Both the position numbers and the translations under genes were made by a program. A stretch of 36,262 nt of DNA, taken from NCBI GenBank assembly GCA_019873685.1, contig JAIOAT010000038.1:1-36262 (forward strand), read 5' to 3'. Positions 31,347-36,262 of this stretch are shown here, piece after piece. The DNA is from Chloroflexota bacterium (GTDB lineage: Bacteria > Chloroflexota > Anaerolineae > Aggregatilineales > Ch27). Positions within the stretch are counted from its first letter, which is position 1; every line of letters begins with the position of its first letter. The notes under the pieces were generated by a model that did no database searches, was not told the origin of the DNA, and saw only the letters and a program-made list of their open reading frames with translations.

Positions 31347-31362
31347 CTGTGGCAATGGCACA

Positions 31363-31463
31363 AAAGAGGCCAGGTGACCAGGAGACCCGGGGGCAAAAGG
31401 CGGCAGGCAAAGCAGGGAGAGACAAGCGCCAGAGGCAAGCAGCAAGAGAAAGAGGCCAGGAGC
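31363..31463 (+). repeat. Dispersed intergenic element, copy C
   Basis: A purine-rich degenerate stretch (AGAGGCCAGG, GGAGACCCGG, CAGAGGCAAG, AGAGGCCAGG). It holds the 15-bp core as GACCAGGAGACCCGG at 31376-31390. The pyrimidine-rich strand is the coding strand of the downstream phosphoribosyltransferase gene. Confidence 0.65.
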
Positions 31464-31476
31464 AATGGCGCCCGGC

Positions 31477-31512
31477 AAGAAAACATCGCCGCGCGTCTGG
31501 CTGACGCGCGGC
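31477..31512 (-). terminator. Terminator of the small basic protein gene
   Basis: A perfect 10-bp stem, GCCGCGCGTC (31488-31497) with GACGCGCGGC (31503-31512), a 5-nt loop and, on the minus strand, GATGTTTTCTT. It lies 51 bp after the stop at 31564. Confidence 0.8.
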
Positions 31513-31563
31513 GGCTCGATTGTAATGTTGTTTGCCCGCGCTCAGGCTGGGCAGAAGGGGGAA

Positions 31564-31833
31564 CTAGCCCTGCTGCTCAGGCGGGGTTTGACCGGGCTGG
31601 ACGTGCTTGTGGCTGACGCCGAACATGCGGCGGTGAGCGACCAGATCACCCCGGATCAGGTTGCGGCAGTAAGCCCGCTGAGCGCGTAACCAGTAGCGCC
31701 GGGGAGAGCCAAGCAGGCGCTGGGTCTGCCGCCAGAACTGGGGCCGACGGCGCTGCAGCAGATCACGGACGGTCGTCGAAATGCTGTACGGGCGGGCAGC
31801 AGAGGCATGGACGTGTTTGCCCTTCTCAGACAT
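31564..31833 (-). CDS. Small basic protein of unknown function
   Basis: The 89-aa product is rich in Arg, His and Gln with a helical middle (about residues 19-65, with LLQRRRPQFWRQTQRLLG and RRYWLRAQRAYCRNLIRG) and a polar tail. I recognise no family; the charge suggests binding to nucleic acid or ribosomes, which is inference. The case for a real gene is good: a strong GGAGG eight bases before the ATG, a promoter at 32007-32035, a long structured leader and its own terminator at 31477-31512. It stands alone, with the LiaF-like gene upstream. Confidence 0.7.
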   Translation of the reverse strand: MSEKGKHVHASAARPYSISTTVRDLLQRRRPQFWRQTQRLLGSPRRYWLRAQRAYCRNLIRGDLVAHRRMFGVSHKHVQPGQTPPEQQG

Positions 31834-31856
31834 AACTTAACCCTCCTTAGATGTTT

Positions 31857-32001
31857 CCCGCTTCCGGGTTCGAACAGGCTCCGAAGAAAGTCAGGGACAG
31901 CCCGGCCACAACCGCCCCTCCTCGATTCGCCATTGGCCGGGACAGGCCCTGAAGCCAGGGCCGGTTCGCTACCCGGGGAACGCAGGGATTGCGCTTCCCT
32001 G
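31857..32001 (-). ncRNA. Structured 5' leader of the small basic protein gene
   Basis: The transcript from the promoter at 32007-32035 has a leader of about 165 nt. It begins with CAGGGA/TCCCTG (31983-32001), at the predicted start. GGCCCTG/CAGGGCC (31945-31962, 4-nt loop) comes next, then CCCG/CGGG (31857-31868) near the ribosome site. A second pairing competes with the middle hairpin: GGCCGGG (31935-31941) with CCCGGCC (31901-31907), continued by CCCTG (31947-31951) with CAGGG (31892-31896). Two exclusive folds would be possible, as in a switch. I match it to no known riboswitch class. Confidence 0.4.
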
Positions 32002-32006
32002 ATCTC

Positions 32007-32035
32007 AGTATCGGACGATTCGGGGGAGGATTCAA
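32007..32035 (-). promoter_or_regulatory. Promoter of the small basic protein gene
   Basis: Minus-strand TTGAAT (32030-32035), exactly 17 bp, then GATACT (32007-32012). Predicted transcription start near 32000-32001. It lies 77 bp after the LiaF-like stop codon. Confidence 0.6.
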
Positions 32036-32112
32036 GACGGCGCGGCTAACGATTGCCCTACGCTTGCCGCGTCGGTAGTGGCGCTACTGTTGACCCGGCG
32101 GGCAGCCTGCCC

Positions 32113-33039
32113 TTATTGCAGGTCAATGACGCCGCCGATGTTCAGGTTGAGCGTGATCTGCCGGTCGTAATCGTCAAACCGGCGGGAAAGGTAAGCGCCG
32201 CTGCTGGGATCAAAGAGGTATTCGCCTTCGGCAAAGCGCGGGGTCTTGCCATTGGCCATCACCGCCAGACCGATGTCATCCGGGACGAACACGCTGGCGT
32301 CGCCACGGGCCAGGTACACTTCGCCCGGTCGTTCCAGGCTACCCCGGGGCAGGCTGAGCAGCAGGTCGCCTTCCTGCATGATCACATCCAGCCGCGCCAC
32401 CTGCAGGCCGAGCAGGTTCAGGCTGACCGTGCCGTTGCCGTTGGTGAAGTCCAGCGCGATCGGCACGCCCAGCGGCAGCTCGATGCGCAACCGCCCGCGC
32501 CCGATCGTCTCCAGGGCGGGGATGGCGCTGGGGCGTGTTTCCTCCAGACTGAAGGTAGCCACGCCCTCGGAGTCGGTCGTGAAGTCGGTAGTGACCACGC
32601 TCTCCGCGCTGCCAATGAACTCGGCAGTGATCAGCGTCTGGTCATCGGGTACGCGGGGGGAAATCTCGACAGTGGTGTCCAGGCTGCGCACCACCACACG
32701 CAGCAGGCTGACCGGCGCTTCCAGCGGCTGGCTGACCCGGACGACGTTATCGGTGCGTTCGGTAGCGGCGCGGGTGGAATAGGCAACCACCACCGTCACC
32801 CCCAGCACAATCGCGCTGACCACCATAGCGATCAGCGGGGCGAAGCGCCCCAGCGGCCCGGCCTGCCCCAGCAGCAGCGTCAGGCCGACGATCACCAGCA
32901 CGATCGGCCAGGCCCGGTTGATCAGATCGGCTACCGTCGGCGGGAAGACGGCCAGCGCCTGGACCAGGGCCACCGCGCCCAGCGCAATCACCAGCAGCGG
33001 CCAGAAGAAGCGCCTGTTGCGGGCTGTCGTTTTCTGCAC
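32113..33039 (-). CDS. LiaF-like membrane protein
   Basis: The 308-aa product has a cytoplasmic start (MQKTTARNRRF), then about four short helices (residues 12-90) of the LiaI/LiaF transmembrane type with RAWPIVLVIVGLTLLLGQ. An outside beta-rich domain (about 100-308) of the LiaF/adhesin type follows, repeating short strands (GRLRIELPLGVPIALDFTNGNGTVSLNL, split here). In Firmicutes LiaF restrains the LiaRS envelope-stress system. No LiaRS is in the window. The start is GTG at 33039, with GGGAG ten bases upstream, 28 bp after the PspC stop. The two genes are likely co-transcribed. Confidence 0.78.
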   Translation of the reverse strand: MQKTTARNRRFFWPLLVIALGAVALVQALAVFPPTVADLINRAWPIVLVIVGLTLLLGQAGPLGRFAPLIAMVVSAIVLGVTVVVAYSTRAATERTDNVVRVSQPLEAPVSLLRVVVRSLDTTVEISPRVPDDQTLITAEFIGSAESVVTTDFTTDSEGVATFSLEETRPSAIPALETIGRGRLRIELPLGVPIALDFTNGNGTVSLNLLGLQVARLDVIMQEGDLLLSLPRGSLERPGEVYLARGDASVFVPDDIGLAVMANGKTPRFAEGEYLFDPSSGAYLSRRFDDYDRQITLNLNIGGVIDLQ

Positions 33040-33067
33040 GTCTCGCTCACTCCCGTAAGGCAGCGGC

Positions 33068-33477
33068 CTAAGACCGCCACTCGCGCCAGAGCAGGGTCAG
33101 CCCCACGACCACAATCACGCCCGGCCAGAAGAGATCGGCACCCTGCGGGCCGCTGAGCAGGCCCAGCCGCGCGCCAGCGCTACCGCGCCGCCCAGGGCGA
33201 TCAGCAGGCCAACCAGCAGCAACCGCCCCAGGTCGCGGCCCGGCGCTGATTCGCCGGGGGTCAGGTCGGGCGACAAAGTCCACCACAGGATCAGGTAGAG
33301 CAACGCCGCCACGCCGCCGGTCAGCACAGTCAGGATCACGGTCAGGGCGCGCGCCCACCAGGGATTGATCCCCAGGTACGCGCTCAGCCCACCGCACACC
33401 CCGCCCAGAACCCGATCGACCAGGCTGCGGGCAACCCGTGTTTGCCGTCCCATCCCGGAGTTTGCGCTCATACTCAT
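33068..33477 (-). pseudogene. PspC-domain protein, reading frame interrupted by a one-base frameshift
   Basis: The 5' part encodes a PspC domain (ARSLVDRVLGGVCGGLSAYLG, then a membrane helix) from the ATG at 33477 and continues to a stop at 33115 in one frame. The natural C-terminus, LFWPGVIVVVGLTLLW followed by REWRS, lies in the next frame and ends at 33068. The two parts join if one base is added near 33165-33180, in a run of CGCG. The distance from 33477 to 33068 is 410 nt, one short of a whole 137 codons. No slippery heptamer is seen, so a sequencing or assembly deletion is the likeliest cause, ahead of a true mutation. The protein would be 136 aa, anti-stress membrane regulator type. 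LiaF-like gene follows. Confidence 0.75.
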
Positions 33478-33583
33478 TGCCTGCCCTGGCGGCTGGTATT
33501 CGCCGAGTGCCACCGCCGCCATCCAAGGATACCCCAGCCACCGCACAGCGCAACTCGCCACAGCGGGCGGCGCGCCCGCTGCC

Positions 33584-34381
33584 TCAGCGTTTCCGCGCCA
33601 GGAAGATCAGCTCGCCGGGATACTTGGAGCCGTACGGGCTGCGGTCGTAGTCCGCGTAGACGGCCTCCACAGTGAAGCCGGCCCGCACCAGCAGATGCTC
33701 CGCCTCGTAGCGGAACAGATAGCGCATCGGGAAGTGATCCAGGTGGCGCTCGGTGTGGCCGTCCGGGTAGGTGACATCGTAGATCATCTCGACATCCTGC
33801 ACCTGGCGCAGGAGATCGCGGGAGAGGATGCGCGCCCGCCGGACGACGCGGCGCCCGTCCGGCATGGTAAACGCCGGCTCTTCGCCAAATTCGCCCAGCC
33901 GGCTTTCATCAACCAGGTAAGCCAGCGAGGGATTGAACAGATCCAGCACCAGTTGCCCGCCATCGACCAGGTGACGGCGCATACAGGCCAGGCTGACCAG
34001 CTGATCTTCGACGGTGATCATATGCTGGAAGGAGCGAAACGGTGTGGTGACCAGGCTGAACTGCTGGCCCAGGTCAAAGTCGCGCATGTCATACTGCACC
34101 AGCGTGACCCGCGCCTGCACGTCAGCGGCTTCGTTGGCCAGGCGGGTGCGGCAGACATCCAGCATGGGCCGGGAGACATCCAGGCCGGTGATGGTCACGC
34201 CAGCGCGGGCGGTTGGGATCAGCACGCGTCCCGTCCCGCAACCGACTTCCAGCACCGGGCCGCGCGTCTGCTGGGCCAGCTCCACAAAGAAGCTCACATC
34301 AGCGCGGGTGCGGTAGGGCACGACATAGTCGTAGAGTTCGGCGATGTAGGGGCTGGTCTGGTACTCCTCAGTTCCCGGCAT
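33584..34381 (-). CDS. SAM-dependent methyltransferase (class I)
   Basis: The 265-aa product has motif I VLEVGCGTGRVLIPTA near residue 44, motif II region TITGLDVSRPMLDVCR and the post-motif LVQYDMRDFDLGQQF. The rest, with HLVDGGQLVLDLFNP and a long C-terminal half ending YGSKYPGELIFLARKR, fits a class I small-molecule methyltransferase. The substrate is unknown. I chose the ATG at 34381 because AAGG lies nine bases upstream; an ATG nine bases earlier (34390) would overlap that site, and the open frame upstream has no family character. Confidence 0.85.
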   Translation of the reverse strand: MPGTEEYQTSPYIAELYDYVVPYRTRADVSFFVELAQQTRGPVLEVGCGTGRVLIPTARAGVTITGLDVSRPMLDVCRTRLANEAADVQARVTLVQYDMRDFDLGQQFSLVTTPFRSFQHMITVEDQLVSLACMRRHLVDGGQLVLDLFNPSLAYLVDESRLGEFGEEPAFTMPDGRRVVRRARILSRDLLRQVQDVEMIYDVTYPDGHTERHLDHFPMRYLFRYEAEHLLVRAGFTVEAVYADYDRSPYGSKYPGELIFLARKR

Positions 34382-34520
34382 GGCAGGCATCCTTATCTCT
34401 GTGCTGTGCGCGTTCCGCTGACCTGGGTATAACGATAACCCGCTGCCTGCCGGCGTGCAATCCGCCTGCACACGGAAGAAACCGGTCACCGTCCCCCGGC
34501 TGTGCCCGGCACGAATCGGC

Positions 34521-35435
34521 TCACAGGAATAGCAGGGCCGTCCCCGCAAAGGCGACCGCCGTCCCCAGGATGGCCCGCGCGGTGATCCGGTCGCCGAACA
34601 GGGCGCGGCTGGTCGGGATCAGCAGCACCGGGGCCAGGCTCATCAGCGTGGAGGCGATGCCCATCGGCGCGTGCTGGACGGCCAGCAGCGACAGCCACAC
34701 CCCGATGAACGGCCCGAAGATAGCTCCCCCGATGACGAACTTGAGTGCATCCGGGCGCGCCCGCCAGGCCTGAACGCTGGCGCGTACCTGCCCGCGCGCC
34801 GCCGCCAGCAGCCACATCACCAGCGCGGCGGTGAGCAGCCGGATCAGGTTGCCGGAAAGCGCCGGGAAGTCCCCCACCAGCCCCATCCGCGAGGCGTACA
34901 GGCCCAGCGCCTGGCCCAGTGCGCCGCCCAGCCCGTACAGCACACCCACGATGTACTGGCGCGGCGACTCCACCGTCAGCGCCCGCGAGTCGCCGTTCTG
35001 CCGGTCGGCGACAACCAGCATCACCCCGCCAAGCGTCAGCGCGATACCCAGCAGTTCCAGCGCCGTCAGCGTTTCGCCCAGCAACACCCAGGCCAGCAGT
35101 GTGGAAAACACCGGCGAGAGCGCCATCAGCAACATCGACAGGCGCGGGCCGATCAGCACAAACGCCTGAAAAAGAAAGGTATCCCCCAGCACGAAACCGA
35201 TCAGGCCGGAAAGCGCCAGCCAGCCCCAGCGGAAAGGCTCCGCGTCCAGCGGCAGGAAGCTGCCCAGGGTCAGGCGATGGGTGACGGCCACCAGCAGGAT
35301 CGCCAGCAGCAGGCGGGTGCGGTTGACCACCGGCGATCCCACCCGCCGGCCCGCCAGCGTGAACAGGACAGAGGTGAAGCTCCAGGCGACAGAAGTACCC
35401 AGCGCGGCCAGATGGCCCAGATAGGCGACAAACAC
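34521..35435 (-). CDS. EamA/DMT-family membrane transporter
   Basis: The 304-aa product has about ten hydrophobic segments in two EamA halves (first from HLAALGTSVAWSFTSVLF, second after GVLYGLGGALGQALG). It exports or imports a small metabolite that cannot be named. The start at 35435 is GTG with GGGAG upstream; the frame is open to 35531, but the -10 at 35485-35490 falls within that stretch, and the earlier part is not membrane-like. Upstream is repeat copy D. Confidence 0.86.
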   Translation of the reverse strand: MFVAYLGHLAALGTSVAWSFTSVLFTLAGRRVGSPVVNRTRLLLAILLVAVTHRLTLGSFLPLDAEPFRWGWLALSGLIGFVLGDTFLFQAFVLIGPRLSMLLMALSPVFSTLLAWVLLGETLTALELLGIALTLGGVMLVVADRQNGDSRALTVESPRQYIVGVLYGLGGALGQALGLYASRMGLVGDFPALSGNLIRLLTAALVMWLLAAARGQVRASVQAWRARPDALKFVIGGAIFGPFIGVWLSLLAVQHAPMGIASTLMSLAPVLLIPTSRALFGDRITARAILGTAVAFAGTALLFL

Positions 35436-35484
35436 AGCCGGACGCTCTCCCGGGGAAGATAGGCGGATTAGCGGAACGGCGGCA

Positions 35485-35490
35485 AGTGTA
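35485..35490 (-). promoter_or_regulatory. -10 element of the EamA gene
   Basis: Minus-strand TACACT, 50 nt before the GTG start; the -35 position reads TTTTCT (weak). Confidence 0.4.
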
Positions 35491-35507
35491 CCGGCAGGCA
35501 GCGGCAA

Positions 35508-35569
35508 AGAAAAGAGGCAGGAAGTCAGCAAAGCAGAAGGCCAGGAGACCCGGAGACCGGGACAAGCGG
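35508..35569 (+). repeat. Dispersed intergenic element, copy D
   Basis: A purine-rich stretch (AAGAGGCAGG, AGAAGGCCAGGAGACCCGGAG). It holds the 15-bp core as GGCCAGGAGACCCGG at 35539-35553. The pyrimidine-rich strand is the coding strand of the EamA gene at 35435. In the rest of the gap 35436-35749 I see only a 22-codon open frame (35695-35763, minus) overlapping the stop of the 72-aa gene, too short to claim. Confidence 0.65.
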
Positions 35570-35749
35570 CTCAGAAGCGCAGCAGCGCCGCCCCGGAAGA
35601 TGAAGCCAGGCCCGATGTGATGTCTCTGGCTATGTCGGGGACGCTGCCGCGCCGTCAGGCGGGCGGGCCGCTTCGGCGGAACCACCAGCTACCGCTAAAC
35701 CACCAGCCGCGTCAGCCCGCCCGCCACGATGGGGGCCGCGCCAGAAGAG

Positions 35750-35968
35750 TCACCAGGACTCATCCGCAGCGCGGTAAAACAGGGGCGCGCGCTCCGGCGC
35801 GATGGGGAAGCGGCGGCCCACGCCCAGGGCCAGGCTTGCCTCCGCCGCCGGGAGCGCAGGCGGTGTTGACTCTGTTGCTGGCGCCCGTCCCGCGGGGAGG
35901 ATCAGCCGCCCCAGCCAGCGCCATGCGGTTGCCAGCCAGTGGGGGTGGGAAAGGTCAATGGCGGTCAT
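35750..35968 (-). CDS. Small protein of unknown function behind a LexA-boxed promoter
   Basis: The 72-aa product starts at an ATG with AAGGAG eight bases upstream. The N-terminal third (HWLATAWRWLGRLILPAGR) could form a Trp-rich amphipathic helix; an Ala/Pro linker and an Arg-containing end (GVGRRFPIAPERAPLFYRA) follow. I recognise no family. Regulation is the main clue: the promoter at 36015-36043 carries two LexA-like boxes. A DNA-damage-induced role, for example in cell-division arrest, is speculation. A 22-codon frame overlaps its stop, so a C-terminal extension by frameshift is possible. Confidence 0.6.
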   Translation of the reverse strand: MTAIDLSHPHWLATAWRWLGRLILPAGRAPATESTPPALPAAEASLALGVGRRFPIAPERAPLFYRAADESW

Positions 35969-35995
35969 CCGTGCTGCTCCTTGTGGGCCATCCGC

Positions 35996-36007
35996 GAACG
36001 TATGTTC
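35996..36007. promoter_or_regulatory. LexA/SOS-box-like operator 1
   Basis: GAAC-GTAT-GTTC is a perfect GAAC-N4-GTTC palindrome, the core of Gram-positive type LexA boxes (CGAACRNRYGTTYC); with flanks it matches 13 of 14 consensus positions on the plus strand. It lies just downstream of the predicted transcription start and 28 nt before the ATG. Confidence 0.6.
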
Positions 36008-36014
36008 TGACGCC

Positions 36015-36043
36015 AGAATAGCACGAATGTTCTGTTTTGTCCA
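36015..36043 (-). promoter_or_regulatory. Promoter of the 72-aa gene
   Basis: Minus-strand TGGACA (36038-36043), exactly 17 bp, then TATTCT (36015-36020). The spacer contains operator 2, and operator 1 covers the predicted start site, so a bound repressor would block RNA polymerase. Confidence 0.65.
36021..36032. promoter_or_regulatory. LexA/SOS-box-like operator 2 (one mismatch)
   Basis: GCAC-GAAT-GTTC matches the GAAC-N4-GTTC palindrome with one mismatch, and sits inside the promoter spacer directly next to the -10. Its centre is 25 bp from that of operator 1. Confidence 0.45.
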
Positions 36044-36076
36044 GCGGCAAAACCTTAAAATTGCCCCGCCTGCGCC

Positions 36077-36262
36077 CTAGCGCCGCCCCTCAAAAATGCG
36101 GCTCAGGCCGGTCAGCCCGGCGTACTCATAGGCGAACTGGATGGCCGTGGCGATCCCACGGTGGAACATGTGCAGCGGCACATATTCGTTGGGGCCGTGC
36201 GCCCCGCCGCCCTTGAAGCCGAACGGCATCAGCAACAGCGGCGCGCCGAGATGCTGGCGGAA
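36077..36262 (-). CDS. M20-family metallopeptidase, C-terminal fragment cut by the window edge
   Basis: The last 61 residues of a protein are inside the window, ending at a TAG at 36077. They contain GGGAHGPNEYVPLHMF, whose HGPNE stretch holds a conserved metal-ligand His of M20/M28 peptidases (HxPNE type), and the family's closing helix HRGIATAIQFAYEYAG. M20 enzymes are zinc di- or tripeptidases and deacylases. Substrate cannot be judged from this piece. Confidence 0.82.
   Translation of the reverse strand, partial: FRQHLGAPLLLMPFGFKGGGAHGPNEYVPLHMFHRGIATAIQFAYEYAGLTGLSRIFEGRR

Noticed and set aside
31869-31890. TTCGAACCC on the minus strand, similar to a tRNA T-loop
   Set aside because: The flanking bases do not form a T-arm stem, and no anticodon or acceptor arm is found nearby.
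1-36262. CRISPR arrays, insertion sequences, prophage, toxin-antitoxin or defence genes
   Set aside because: No regularly spaced repeats, transposase or integrase motifs, terminal inverted repeats or typical defence domains were found on either strand.

Overview
The window is about 65% G+C and reads as chromosomal DNA of a Chloroflexota bacterium, probably Anaerolineae. That assignment is inference from gene content: two DarA-like cyclic-di-AMP receptors, DUF951, a PspC/LiaF-type envelope pair, secreted proteins with propeller, FecR-like or PPC-like domains, GTG/TTG starts, good Shine-Dalgarno sites, and a Gram-positive type LexA box. There is no rRNA, tRNA, CRISPR array, transposase or phage gene. 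It looks like an ordinary housekeeping and accessory stretch, not an island.

Layout. 1-3.8 kb, minus strand: the first codons of a gene behind a Pho-box promoter, a terminator, a UPF0173 metallo-hydrolase, peptide deformylase, an EamA transporter and a two-domain VOC protein. 3.9-9.4 kb: DUF951, a bactofilin-like membrane protein, an SH3-NlpC/P60 peptidase, an anchored propeller-like protein and an MFS transporter. 9.3-12.6 kb: tandem cyclic-di-AMP receptors, a Trm112-like protein, an SH3-SH3-M23 peptidase and a DUF2007 protein. 12.5-17.4 kb, minus strand: GNAT, GH13-like protein, inositol-monophosphatase-like protein and a threonine-aldolase-like PLP enzyme. 17.6-22.8 kb: an alanine-dehydrogenase-like protein with a small membrane protein, a histidine kinase followed by a triple-PDZ secreted protein, and a Nudix hydrolase. 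22.9-30.6 kb, plus strand: a large secreted protein, a complete iron-type ABC importer (binding protein, fused permease, ATPase) and a secreted PPC-like protein. 30.6-36.3 kb, minus strand: an M20 peptidase C-terminus, a small gene under LexA-like boxes, an EamA transporter, a methyltransferase, a PspC gene with a frameshift followed by a LiaF-like gene, a small basic protein behind a structured leader, and a PRPP-dependent phosphoribosyltransferase.

The most interesting signals are in the DNA between genes. A 15-bp element (CCGGGTYTCCTGGCC and variants) occurs five times in four intergenic regions, always about 100-130 nt upstream of a start codon and always in the same orientation relative to that gene. 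A minus-strand promoter at 36015-36043 carries two LexA-type boxes in front of an uncharacterised 72-aa gene. Four 7-mers at an exact 11-bp period form a Pho box before the gene cut by the left edge. Two transcripts (29040 and 32001) appear to begin with a stem-loop at or next to the transcription start. Two enzymes (GH13-like and alanine-dehydrogenase-like) keep the fold signatures but have lost residues normally needed for catalysis.
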